NCBI GenBank assembly: GCA_949287095.1 | Contig: CASEFA010000019.1 | Span: 1 to 42,247 of the forward strand | Direction: 5' to 3' | Source of the DNA: an uncultured Bacillota bacterium | Lineage (GTDB): Bacteria > Bacillota > Clostridia > Peptostreptococcales > Anaerovoracaceae | Length of the DNA stretch: 42,247 bases | Shown: in pieces, positions 8,398 through 17,181 of the stretch | Layout: every line of letters begins with the position of its first letter | How positions within the stretch are numbered: the stretch's first letter is position 1 | The notes under the pieces: generated by a model | Database searches by the model: none | What the model saw: only the letters and a program-made list of their open reading frames with translations | What the model was told of the DNA's origin: nothing | Position numbers and translations under genes: made by a program

Positions 8398-9420
8398 ATG
8401 AACAGCGTAAGACTTGGAAGAACAGAAATAGTAACGCCGAAAAACGGATTCGGGGCGCTTCCCATCCAGAGAATCTCCGATGACGAAGCGGTAAAAATAG
8501 TCAGAAGAGCTTTAGACAGCGGTATAACCTACTTCGATACTGCAAGAGGCTACACCGACAGCGAGCATAAGCTGGGACTTGCTCTTTCAGACGTAAGGGA
8601 CAAAGTCTTCATCGCCACCAAAACCATGGCGACGGACGGAGAAGGTCTCAAACGTGATCTTGAAACCTCACTTAAGGAACTTGATACTGATTACATCGAC
8701 CTCTATCAGTTTCACAATCCTGCCGTATGTCCGAAGCCGGGCGACGGCTGCGGCCTGTATGAAGCCGCTCTGGAAGCTAAAGCTCAGGGCATTATCCGTC
8801 ATATAGGAATTACGAACCATCGCCTTGCCGTTGCCCACGAAGCTATAGAATCGGGACTTTTTGAAACCCTTCAGTTCCCTTTCTGCTACCTTGCAACGGA
8901 TAAGGACATAGAAATCGTTAAAAAGTGTAAAGCCGCCGATATGGGATTTATAGCGATGAAATCCATGTCCGGCGGACTTATCACCAGATCCGATGCGGCT
9001 TACGCCTTCGCCGACCTTTACGATAACGTCCTGCCTATCTGGGGCGTTCAGAAAATGTCCGAGCTTGAGGAGTTCATCGCCCTCGGCGAGAATCCTCCCG
9101 TTATGACCGATGAAATGAGAGCATTTATAGAATCCGAAAAGAAAGAGCTGTCCGGCGACTTCTGCCGCGGCTGCGGATACTGCATGCCGTGTCCTGTCGG
9201 AATTAAAATAAACGACTGCGCCAGAATGTCTCTCATGATAAGGCGGGCTCCCGTAGACATATACATGGATAAGGCCCACCAGGAGGACATGGAGAAGATT
9301 GAAGACTGTATCGAATGCCGCCGGTGCGCGTCAAAATGCCCTTACGGTCTCGATACCCCTGCACTGCTGAAAAAGAACCTCATCGATTACAGAGAGCAGG
9401 TCAGACTTCTTGGAAAATAA
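8398..9420 (+). CDS. Aldo/keto reductase with ferredoxin-type tail
   Basis: A 340-residue oxidoreductase. The N-terminal AKR barrel shows the catalytic tetrad: Asp47 and Tyr52 (YFDTARGYTDSEHKLG), Lys75 (IATKTM) and His106 (YQFHNP). The C-terminal part has two cysteine clusters (CRGCGYCMPCPVG near 255-267 and CIECRRCASKCPYG near 310-323), fitting 4Fe-4S centres. Such fused reductases are common in anaerobes and may couple to ferredoxin, but substrates are rarely known. A strong ribosome binding site (AAGGAGG) precedes the ATG; a terminator follows 15 bases after the stop. Confidence 0.9.
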   Translation: MNSVRLGRTEIVTPKNGFGALPIQRISDDEAVKIVRRALDSGITYFDTARGYTDSEHKLGLALSDVRDKVFIATKTMATDGEGLKRDLETSLKELDTDYIDLYQFHNPAVCPKPGDGCGLYEAALEAKAQGIIRHIGITNHRLAVAHEAIESGLFETLQFPFCYLATDKDIEIVKKCKAADMGFIAMKSMSGGLITRSDAAYAFADLYDNVLPIWGVQKMSELEEFIALGENPPVMTDEMRAFIESEKKELSGDFCRGCGYCMPCPVGIKINDCARMSLMIRRAPVDIYMDKAHQEDMEKIEDCIECRRCASKCPYGLDTPALLKKNLIDYREQVRLLGK

Positions 9421-9434
9421 CGTGATATATGCAC

Positions 9435-9471
9435 CGTCCCGGTCCTGAATTCAGGGCCGGGACGTTTTGTT
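9435..9471 (+). terminator. Strong intrinsic terminator
   Basis: A 13-bp stem (CGTCCCGG... / ...CCGGGACG, one G-U pair) with a four-base AATT loop, followed by TTTTGTT. It ends the plus-strand operon 5012-9420. Confidence 0.9.
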
Positions 9472-9519
9472 ATAACATGCTGAAAAACCAGTTGCAACTT
9501 TTCGTAATTTACGGTTCTC

Positions 9520-10887
9520 CTAAAACAGCAGATGTGCCAGAGGGCATGCTATCAGGAGGCTTATGATTGTTCTTTCCAGGAAAATAACGAACATCTCCCA
9601 CAGCTTGACCGGAATCTTGGATCCGAGAATGAGACCGCCTACCTCTGACAGGTAAAGAAGCTGCGTTACCGATACAACGGCAACGATGAATTTGCTCATT
9701 TCGCTAGTGATAAGTTCCGAAGCGATTATAGCCGGCGTCAGCATATCCGTAAAGCCTACTATCATCGTAGAGGCAACGGCTCCTGCCTCAGGAACCTGCA
9801 GAAGGTCCAGAAGCGGCTTGAACGGCATTCCCAGATAGTCGAAAATCGGCGTGTTGTTGGCTATGGCAAGAGCAACCGGAGCCACGGCCATTACGGTAGG
9901 AAGAACTCCGAACCACATTCCCACGGCATTTTTCATGCCGTTTTCCAGAAAATGTCCTACGCCTCTGAATTCTCCCACCTTCTTCATGGCAAGATCCAGT
10001 CCGTATTCGTGAAGAGAGCTGTACCCTTCCGGCATCGTTTCCGGCATCGCTCTTCCCTCCACAAGATACGTGTCCTTCTTTCTGGAAAGCGGCGGTATTC
10101 TCGGACATATGATTGCGCATACTATGCCTATTAGGCATATGATAAGATAATAAACTCCGAAATATGAGAGCATATCTACGGTCGAAAGGACAACTATACT
10201 GAATGTGATTGATACCGCAGAGAATGTCGTTGCTATGACGGCAGCCTCTCTCGCCGAGTAATATCCTTCCTCGTACTGATTGCAGGTCAGCATAACGCCT
10301 AACGTTCCGTCCCCGATCCACGATGTAACACAGTCCACGGCAGCTCTACCCGGTATTTTAAACACAGGACGCATGATTCTCATCAGAAGCGCTCCTATAT
10401 ACTCGAGAAGTCCGAAATCCAGCAGCAGCGGAAGAAGCAGACTTGCTATGGCGAAAATAATCACAAGGACCGTAACCAGATCGCTGAGGACGAATCCTCC
10501 CGCTCCGCTGCTGGTAAGCATCCATATGATATCTCCTTCAAAGCTGTCATCGGCATGGACTTCAAAATATGTAAGCCAGATAAAAATCGCTCCGAGAACT
10601 CTTACCACCACCCACGGAACCGTCGTAACGAACGTGTCCTTTAGAAGCGGATTTCTCATCATAAAGCCGGGCTTCGCAAGTCCTATGGCCGACAAAACGG
10701 CTGAGACCGTGATTATAATCAGGCAGAGCAGAGGCAGTACACCGCCGATCCACCCTCCTATATAGTCGGCGATAATTTTAACAATAACCGTCCAGTCCCC
10801 GTTAAACTTTACAGGAATCATAAACAGAATAATACCTATCACCGAAGGCACTATGAATCCCGCAATGTTTCTCCTTTTCTTTTCCAT
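9520..10887 (-). CDS. YjiH family membrane protein (nucleoside-recognition/Gate domain)
   Basis: About 455 residues with around ten hydrophobic segments. The central part carries the Gate (nucleoside recognition) signature region, SWIGDGTLGVMLTCNQYEEG, followed by a second Gate-like half near VGFTDMLTPAIIASEL. The YjiH family is presumed to transport a small solute; the substrate is unknown. The frame opens at 10908, but the ATG at 10885-10887 (MEKKRRNIAGF) has GGAAAGGA at better spacing. It stands alone with its own promoter. Confidence 0.8.
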   Translation of the reverse strand: MEKKRRNIAGFIVPSVIGIILFMIPVKFNGDWTVIVKIIADYIGGWIGGVLPLLCLIIITVSAVLSAIGLAKPGFMMRNPLLKDTFVTTVPWVVVRVLGAIFIWLTYFEVHADDSFEGDIIWMLTSSGAGGFVLSDLVTVLVIIFAIASLLLPLLLDFGLLEYIGALLMRIMRPVFKIPGRAAVDCVTSWIGDGTLGVMLTCNQYEEGYYSAREAAVIATTFSAVSITFSIVVLSTVDMLSYFGVYYLIICLIGIVCAIICPRIPPLSRKKDTYLVEGRAMPETMPEGYSSLHEYGLDLAMKKVGEFRGVGHFLENGMKNAVGMWFGVLPTVMAVAPVALAIANNTPIFDYLGMPFKPLLDLLQVPEAGAVASTMIVGFTDMLTPAIIASELITSEMSKFIVAVVSVTQLLYLSEVGGLILGSKIPVKLWEMFVIFLERTIISLLIACPLAHLLF

Positions 10888-10923
10888 ATTGAGTTCCTTT
10901 CCACACATTATAACAGTACGCCA

Positions 10924-10952
10924 ATTCTACCAAAGGCTAAATTGTGTGTCAA
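10924..10952 (-). promoter_or_regulatory. Promoter of the YjiH-family gene
   Basis: Near-consensus sigma-A promoter on the minus strand: TTGACA at 10947-10952, TAGAAT at 10924-10929, 17-bp spacer. It is about 40 bases from the start codon. Confidence 0.8.
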
Positions 10953-11028
10953 TATAAAAAGAACATTATATACTGAATATTTACCTATTTCTCTGTTTTT
11001 TATATTATATTCATAAACTCTGTTTGGT

Positions 11029-11052
11029 TTTTTAGTTTTTGTAAACTAAAAA
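11029..11052. repeat. AT-rich perfect palindrome, possible operator
   Basis: TTTTTAGTTT and AAACTAAAAA form a perfect 10-bp inverted repeat around a TTGT centre, about 80 bases upstream of the -35 box of the YjiH-family gene, in a very AT-rich stretch. It is followed by no T run in either direction, so it is more likely a protein-binding site or chance AT structure than a terminator. Confidence 0.35.
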
Positions 11053-11108
11053 TTTAGTATGGATATTTTTATTTAAATTATATCAACGGCCCCGGAAAAG
11101 TAGTCGGC

Positions 11109-11156
11109 AAAAAACCGAAAAGGCCCGCCGCATTATCGAGCGGCTGACCTTTTCGG
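11109..11156 (-). terminator. Terminator of the pyrH-polC operon
   Basis: On the minus strand, stem CCGAAAAGG / CCTTTTCGG with an inner GCCGC/GCGGC stem, followed by six T (A run at 11109-11114). It lies about 140 bases beyond the polC stop codon. Confidence 0.85.
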
Positions 11157-11292
11157 CTGCGATGTTTGATATTAATTAAGAAAGAACGTTCAAAAGAAAT
11201 TGTTGTGTAACCCTATCTCCTTTTGACAGTTATGAGTATAGCAGTCCTTTGTGTCGATTCTGTGTCTAACTCTTTAAAGGTCTATGTTGTTT
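11157..11292. other. Stretch between polC stop and its terminator
   Basis: This is the 3' untranslated region of the operon mRNA. I see no gene, RNA family or repeat in it. A TTTTGACA hexamer at about 11220 has no matching -10 box at proper spacing. Confidence 0.4.
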
Positions 11293-14200
11293 TCAGATTC
11301 CCATGGTGAAGAAGCTCATCTGATCCGTCTCGGGCAGACCGTCGAAAACCCCGTAACTTCTGAGAGCCTCAGAGGCCGTTCTGTTCAGCTTTGCGCGGTT
11401 TACGGCTTCCTCTATGGTATCGAAAGGCTTTTCCTTATACGCCTCTGCAAGAGCCTTTGCCGCGCTTTCTCCCACGCCCTCAAGTGCCACGAACGGAAGG
11501 AGAACTTTTCCCTCATCCGTCCAGAATCTCAAATCGTGGGATTTGCCGAGACAAGGTTTTTCAAACTCGTAGCCTCTGCTGTACATCTCGTAGGCAACTT
11601 CCATTACGAGAGACGCGGAGTTTTCCTTTGCCGTGGCATTTGTCCCCTTCGCCGAGATTTCCGCTATCCTGTTAAGGCAGGCTCCCGGTCCTTTAAGAAT
11701 CGTTTCAGCCTCAAAATCCGCAGCCTTGCTTGTAAAATACGTGGCGTAAAACTCCGCGGGATAGTACACCTTGTACCATGCCATTCTGAAGGACATCATA
11801 ACGTATGCCACCGCGTGGGCCCTCGGGAACATGTACTGAATCTTGATGCAGGAATCTATGTACCAGTCGGGAACACCATGGTCCTTCATGACCTTGAGCT
11901 GCTCCTCCTTGAGCGGCCTGTTCTTTCTCACGTCCTCCATTATCTGGAACGACGTCTTGTTCTCTATGCCCTTAAGAATGAGGTAGTTCATTATGTCGTC
12001 ACGGGTGGAAATAACCTCGCGCATGGTGGCAGTGCCGTTTCTTATGTAGTCCTGGGCGTTGTTGAGCCACACGTCCGTTCCGTGGGAGAATCCCGATATT
12101 CGAACGAGATCGGCGAATTTGTCCGGCTTCGTGTCATCCAGCATCTGCCTTACAAAGGATGTGCCGAACTCCGGAATGGCGTAGCTTCCGTGGGTGAATT
12201 TGTAGTCGGGATCCTTTATGTTCAGTGCTTCGATTCCGTTGAAAATACTGAGTACCTTTCTGTCCGTAAGGTCCACCGTCAGCGGGTCTACTCCCGTCAT
12301 GTCCTGAAGCTGCCTTATCATGGACGGAATATCGTGTCCCAGAATATCCAGTTTCAGGAGGTTCTGGTCTATCTTATGGTAGTCAAAGTGAGTAGTTATT
12401 ATGTCCGATTTCATATCGTTGGCGGGATGCTGAATCGGGCAGAATTCATATATCTCGTAATCGTCGGGAACTATTATGATACCTCCAGGATGCTGACCCG
12501 TAGTACGCTTTACTCCCGTACATCCTGCAGTCAGTCTGTCGGCCTCGAACCTGTTTACGGGCCTCTGTGTCTCCTCAAAGAACTTCATGACGTATCCGTA
12601 AGCCGTCTTATCCGCCACCGTACCTACTGTTCCCGCTTTGAACACGTTCTTCTCACCGAATATGGTTCCTACGTATTTATGGGCCGTTGCCTGATATTCA
12701 CCGGCGAAGTTAAGGTCTATATCAGGCTCCTTGTCTCCTTCAAATCCCAGGAACGTGGCAAACGGTATGGTAAAGCCGTCCCTGTTCATAGGCGTGCCGC
12801 ACTCCGGGCAGTTCTTTTCCGGCATATCTATACCGCAGTCGTAGAGATTCTTATCCCCCCACTCCAGGTGGTGGCAGTTCGGACAGATATAGTGAGGGTC
12901 GAGGGGATTTACTTCGGTGATTCCGGCCATGGTGGCCGCAAAGGACGATCCCACTGAGCCTCTCGAGCCTACCAGATATCCGTCCTCCAGGGATTTCTTT
13001 ACCAGCATCTGGGCGGAAACGTACATCACCGCATATCCGTTGCTTATTATGGAATTAAGCTCCTTTTCCAGTCGCTCCGCTATAGGCTCCGGAAGCGGAT
13101 TTCCGTAGATGCTGTAGGCCTTTTCCATGCAGGTGGTTCTCAGGGTCTCCTCCGCGCCTTCAATTTTAGGCGGGAATTTTCCCTTGGGAACGGGTCGTAT
13201 GTCGTCGTCTGTCATATCTGCAATCAGGTTGGTGTTATCTATAACTACTTCCCGGGCTCTTTCGCCGAGATACGAAAACTCCTCCATCATCTCATCGGTG
13301 GTTCTCATATAGAGCCCCTGTCCGTTTTCCGCATCCTTATATCCCATTCCCGCCATGAGAATGTTCCTGTATATGGCCGACTCCGGCTCGTCGTAGTGAG
13401 CGTCCGTAGTTGCTACAACCGGCTTTCCCAGCTTGTCTCCGAGAGCAAGAATCTTCCTGTTTATCTCGATAAGGTCTTCGTTTCCGGATACCATGCCGTT
13501 TTCAATCATAAATCTGTTGTTTATGAGAGGCTGAATTTCCAGATAGTCGTAAAATCCTGCGATTTCCTCTATATCCTTCTCGGGCATATTGTTTGAAACA
13601 GCTCTGTAAACCTCTCCGGCCTCACATGCGGAACCGATTATTATGCCTTCCCTGTGCTCTTCGATAACGGACTTCGGGAGTCTCGGCCGCTTGTAGAAGT
13701 AGTCCAGATGCGACGTGGACACCAGCTTGTATATGTTCTTAAGTCCTTCCTGAGTCTTTGCAAGAAGGATTATGTGGTTTGTCTGCTTTTTCCTGTAGTC
13801 AATGGTACCGTCCGGCAGTCTGCAGTCTCTGTCGTCAAAGACGTAGCCTTCCATTCCATATATAATTTTTATGTTAACTCCCTTGTCCTTGGCGAGTTTG
13901 TCTGCTGTCTTTGCGGCGTCAGGGAAGCTCTGAACTACTCCGTGATCCGTTATGGCTACGGCCGGCTGTCCCCACTCCGCCGCGGTCTTTACCAGAGTTG
14001 AAACCTCGTTCAGACCGTCCATGGCGCTCATCTTCGTATGGGCGTGAAGCTCCACTCTCTTTCCCGTCTCCCAGGTGTCTCTGCGTTTATAGACCTCTCC
14101 CTTTTCTATGACCTTCGTCATTACGGTAAGGCTGTGTTCATACGTATCAAACTCGGCTTCGCCTTCAGCCTTTATATAATCGCCGATTGAAAGAAGCGTA

Positions 14201-15126
14201 TCTATTTCTTTCCACTTCTCATCCGTGGCAAAGCACTTCAGACAGAGGGACGTCTTCTTATCCGTAATCAGAATCGTAACAAGCTTCTTGCCGTTTCTCA
14301 AGGTCCTCGCTTCTTTTCTGAAGATGATTCCTCCTACGGAAACCTGTCCGCTTTCCGGGGTAACCGATGAAAGATCCACAAGGCTTCCCGCTACGGCTCT
14401 TCCTCCCATAATCATGTTGCCGCTTGCGGGAGGTTCTTTCTTCCTTCCCCTCCACGGCTTTCCTTCCCCCGACTGCTGCCATCCGGTATTACCGTTTCGG
14501 GCAGGAGCTTTTGAGGCCGTTTCAGAACCTGCAGACTTTGACGCTTCTCTTGCCTGGGCTATCTCCTTTTCAAGAGATTCCTTTATGTCCTTTTCCTCTG
14601 ACTCCTCCCAGGCCGTTCTCGCCCTGTCGTACTTTTCCTGGTTGTTTAAGAATCTCACCCTGAAAGAATGGCCCAGGTGCTGCCTTATGAGAGCCGTAAA
14701 GAGAGGCGCCACTTCTTTGTTCAGTCTGTCTGCAGCCATTTTGCCCAAAGTGTGTATCTTTAGAAGGTCTTCCCTTATCTCTGCGCTTTCAGGCAGTATG
14801 TTGCTGGTCAGGGTGGCGTATTTGCCGTTTATGATGCGCACCATGTGAGGTATGAAGTGAACCATCTGTTCCCTGACATCCATGACCATGGCGTCCTTTT
14901 CATAGATAAATTCGCAGCTTACTTCCCTTATCTCGGGAATCTCATGTATTATCACCGCCTTTATCTTATCCACATCATCTGCGGGCATGACAAAATTAAG
15001 CCCTACCCTTACAGTCAGCACCCTATCGGTCTTTGAAACGGAAGCGCCGAGAATTTCATACCTGAATTCCCGGTCACTTCCTCCTATTTTATCCCACTCT
15101 ATGTATTTATCGAACAGCTCTCTCAT
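11293..15126 (-). CDS. polC: DNA polymerase III alpha, PolC type, without exonuclease domain
   Basis: Replicative polymerase of 1277 residues; usual PolC proteins have about 1430-1450. Domain order: N-terminal tau-binding-like region (1-165), charged linker (165-240), OB domain (260-345), PHP domain with HAH at 361-363, then the palm with Zn-binding cysteines 748, 751, 773 and 776, catalytic Asp802 and Asp804 (EPDIDLNF) and Asp927 (KLDILGHD), and HhH and C-terminal domains. In ordinary PolC the DEDD proofreading exonuclease (about 160-170 residues) is inserted inside PHP after a YGMEGY motif. Here YGMEGYVFDD (423-432) runs straight into KKQTNHIILLAKT (446 on) with no exonuclease. Both flanking PHP parts are intact and in frame. 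The start overlaps ispG by 20 bases and AGAGGAAA precedes the ATG. Confidence 0.95.
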   Translation of the reverse strand: MRELFDKYIEWDKIGGSDREFRYEILGASVSKTDRVLTVRVGLNFVMPADDVDKIKAVIIHEIPEIREVSCEFIYEKDAMVMDVREQMVHFIPHMVRIINGKYATLTSNILPESAEIREDLLKIHTLGKMAADRLNKEVAPLFTALIRQHLGHSFRVRFLNNQEKYDRARTAWEESEEKDIKESLEKEIAQAREASKSAGSETASKAPARNGNTGWQQSGEGKPWRGRKKEPPASGNMIMGGRAVAGSLVDLSSVTPESGQVSVGGIIFRKEARTLRNGKKLVTILITDKKTSLCLKCFATDEKWKEIDTLLSIGDYIKAEGEAEFDTYEHSLTVMTKVIEKGEVYKRRDTWETGKRVELHAHTKMSAMDGLNEVSTLVKTAAEWGQPAVAITDHGVVQSFPDAAKTADKLAKDKGVNIKIIYGMEGYVFDDRDCRLPDGTIDYRKKQTNHIILLAKTQEGLKNIYKLVSTSHLDYFYKRPRLPKSVIEEHREGIIIGSACEAGEVYRAVSNNMPEKDIEEIAGFYDYLEIQPLINNRFMIENGMVSGNEDLIEINRKILALGDKLGKPVVATTDAHYDEPESAIYRNILMAGMGYKDAENGQGLYMRTTDEMMEEFSYLGERAREVVIDNTNLIADMTDDDIRPVPKGKFPPKIEGAEETLRTTCMEKAYSIYGNPLPEPIAERLEKELNSIISNGYAVMYVSAQMLVKKSLEDGYLVGSRGSVGSSFAATMAGITEVNPLDPHYICPNCHHLEWGDKNLYDCGIDMPEKNCPECGTPMNRDGFTIPFATFLGFEGDKEPDIDLNFAGEYQATAHKYVGTIFGEKNVFKAGTVGTVADKTAYGYVMKFFEETQRPVNRFEADRLTAGCTGVKRTTGQHPGGIIIVPDDYEIYEFCPIQHPANDMKSDIITTHFDYHKIDQNLLKLDILGHDIPSMIRQLQDMTGVDPLTVDLTDRKVLSIFNGIEALNIKDPDYKFTHGSYAIPEFGTSFVRQMLDDTKPDKFADLVRISGFSHGTDVWLNNAQDYIRNGTATMREVISTRDDIMNYLILKGIENKTSFQIMEDVRKNRPLKEEQLKVMKDHGVPDWYIDSCIKIQYMFPRAHAVAYVMMSFRMAWYKVYYPAEFYATYFTSKAADFEAETILKGPGACLNRIAEISAKGTNATAKENSASLVMEVAYEMYSRGYEFEKPCLGKSHDLRFWTDEGKVLLPFVALEGVGESAAKALAEAYKEKPFDTIEEAVNRAKLNRTASEALRSYGVFDGLPETDQMSFFTMGI

Positions 15127-16171
15127 TTTCCTCTATCACTTTAAACAGCTCGTCGGCAAGCTCCTCTTCGGATACGGTTTTAATCACTTCGCCTTTTCTG
15201 AAGATAACTCCTTTGCCGTCTCCTCCTGCGACGCCGTAGTCTGCACCTGCAGCTTCTCCCGGTCCGTTTACCACGCAGCCCATGACAGCTATCTTAAGTC
15301 CGGCGCGGATTCCCTTCGCTGTCGAAAGGCGGTTTTCCACCTCCTGTGCAAGGCTCTCAAGGTCTATTTTCGTCCTTCCGCAGGTAGGACATGATACCAG
15401 GTCGAACGCCGGCTTTCTAAGACCCAGTGTTTCGAGGATTTCCACAGCAAAACGGACCTCCTCCACCGGATCGGCAGTGAGAGATACTCTCATAGTATCT
15501 CCTACTCCTGCGAGAAGCAGTGCGCCGATTCCGACTGCGGACTTTACCTTTCCCCTTCTCACGGTGCCCGCTTCGGTTATTCCTATGTGAATCGGATGCT
15601 CCGTTCTTTCTGCGACTATCCTGTGAGCGTCGTAATTCATCTTTACGTCCGAGGATTTCAGGGAAACCACCAGGTTATCATATCCCATATCCTCGATTAC
15701 GGCAAGGTTTCTCAGGGCGCTTTCGGCAAGACCTTCGGCGGTCACACCTCCGTACTTTGCGGCTATATCCTTTTCAAGGGATCCTGAATTAACCCCCACT
15801 CTTATGGGAATGTTTCTCTCGGAAGCCGCCCTCACAACTTCCCTTACCCGATTTTCACCGCCTATATTTCCCGGGTTTATGCGTATTTTGTCCGCTCCCG
15901 CCTCTATAGCGGCTATGGCAAGGCGATAATCGAAGTGAATGTCGGCAACGAGAGGCATTTCGGTCTCTTTTCTCACTCGTGCAAATACCTCCGCTGCCTC
16001 TTTGTCGGGAACGGCCAGTCTCACTATGTCACAGCCCGCATCGGAAAGCTCTCTTATCTGGGAGCATATTCCCTCAAAATCGTGAGCATCACGACTAGAC
16101 ATGGACTGAACGGATACGGGAGCCCCTCCGCCTATTTTCACATTTCTCACGTTTACGCTTTTTACGCTCAT
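15107..16171 (-). CDS. ispG: 4-hydroxy-3-methylbut-2-enyl diphosphate synthase
   Basis: Penultimate enzyme of the MEP isoprenoid pathway: it reductively opens MEcPP using a 4Fe-4S cluster. The cluster ligands are Cys261, Cys264 (SCPTCGRTKIDL) and Cys299 (VMGCVVNGPGEA), the last followed by the conserved glutamate. 354 residues, a usual length. The frame opens at 16228, but the ATG at 16169-16171 (MSVKSVNVRN) overlaps the rseP stop as ATGA and has GAGG upstream, so it was chosen. The operon also contains dxr, so isoprenoids for undecaprenyl phosphate (uppS) are made by the same transcript. Confidence 0.95.
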   Translation of the reverse strand: MSVKSVNVRNVKIGGGAPVSVQSMSSRDAHDFEGICSQIRELSDAGCDIVRLAVPDKEAAEVFARVRKETEMPLVADIHFDYRLAIAAIEAGADKIRINPGNIGGENRVREVVRAASERNIPIRVGVNSGSLEKDIAAKYGGVTAEGLAESALRNLAVIEDMGYDNLVVSLKSSDVKMNYDAHRIVAERTEHPIHIGITEAGTVRRGKVKSAVGIGALLLAGVGDTMRVSLTADPVEEVRFAVEILETLGLRKPAFDLVSCPTCGRTKIDLESLAQEVENRLSTAKGIRAGLKIAVMGCVVNGPGEAAGADYGVAGGDGKGVIFRKGEVIKTVSEEELADELFKVIEENERAVR

Positions 16172-17175
16172 TGAAACAACCTCGTTATATCGTTCCATGT
16201 TACAAATACGAACAGCCCTAAAAGACACATCATGCCTATCATGTGGACTGTTCCTTCCATTTTATCCGTTATGGCTTTTCCCGTAATCAGCCTTATTATC
16301 ACGAAGATAATCCTGCCTCCGTCCAGAGCCGGAAACGGCAGAAGGTTTATAAACGCCAGGTTCAGACTTATGAGAGCCACAAGATATATGTAATATACTC
16401 CTCCGTAGGTGGTGGTCTCGCTTACTGCCGATACTATGCCTACGGGACCGCTGACCTGATTGACAAAGTCTCCCGATGAGAACAGCTGCTTAAAAGCATC
16501 GACCATCATTACTGTCATGTCCCACGCACCTGTAGCCCCGTTTACAATGGCCCTGAATACGTTATGGGACACCTTGCAGGTTATTCCCACCGTCAGTCTG
16601 CCATCTGTCTCCTCTGGCAAAACCGTGACCGTTCTTTCTCCCGAATCACCTGCCACGGTAATCTCTACGCTTCCGTCAGATTCAATCTTTTCGGCGATGT
16701 AGGTTCCCACATCGCTCCAGCTTTCGACTCTTTCGCCGCCTACGGCGAGAACCTGGTCTCCCGCCTCGATTCCGGCTTCCATAGCAGGGCTTCCGCCGGA
16801 TACCTCGTCTATTACGGTCGTTGTCATTCCGTATACCGCCGATATAATCGTAAGAGCAAGTACAGCGATGAGAACGTTCATGGCGGCTCCAGCTACCAGA
16901 ATGATAATCTTCTGCCACCATTTTTTGTTGTTAAACGCCCTCGGATTATCTGAGGCTTCTTCCGTGTCCTCTCCCTCCATGGCGCAGTATCCTCCTACGG
17001 GAACGGCGCGCACCGAATAGAGGGTTTCCCTGCCCTGCTTTTTAAAGAGAGCAGGCCCCATTCCGAAGGCAAATTCGTTAACCTGAACTCTGCACGCCTT
17101 TGCGGCTATGAAATGTCCCAGCTCATGGGGAAATATCATAAGCACAAAGAGCAGTATCACATAAATTACTATCAT
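16168..17175 (-). CDS. rseP: Site-2 protease, RseP/RasP type
   Basis: Membrane zinc protease that cuts transmembrane segments, typically of anti-sigma factors and signal-peptide remnants. 335 residues. The zinc motif HELGH is at 17-21 in the first membrane segment; a PDZ domain (EVSGGSPAMEAGIEAGDQVLAV) is near 125-200; the second active-site motif NLLPFPALDGGR with the third zinc ligand is near residue 285. The ATG has GGAG at short spacing. It lies between dxr and ispG, its standard Firmicutes place. Confidence 0.95.
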   Translation of the reverse strand: MIVIYVILLFVLMIFPHELGHFIAAKACRVQVNEFAFGMGPALFKKQGRETLYSVRAVPVGGYCAMEGEDTEEASDNPRAFNNKKWWQKIIILVAGAAMNVLIAVLALTIISAVYGMTTTVIDEVSGGSPAMEAGIEAGDQVLAVGGERVESWSDVGTYIAEKIESDGSVEITVAGDSGERTVTVLPEETDGRLTVGITCKVSHNVFRAIVNGATGAWDMTVMMVDAFKQLFSSGDFVNQVSGPVGIVSAVSETTTYGGVYYIYLVALISLNLAFINLLPFPALDGGRIIFVIIRLITGKAITDKMEGTVHMIGMMCLLGLFVFVTWNDITRLFQ

Positions 17176-17181
17176 ATTCTC

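Noticed and set aside
11284-12957. Long open frame of 557 codons on the plus strand.
   Set aside because: It lies entirely antisense to polC, has no ribosome binding site and encodes no recognisable domain; it is a codon-bias shadow.
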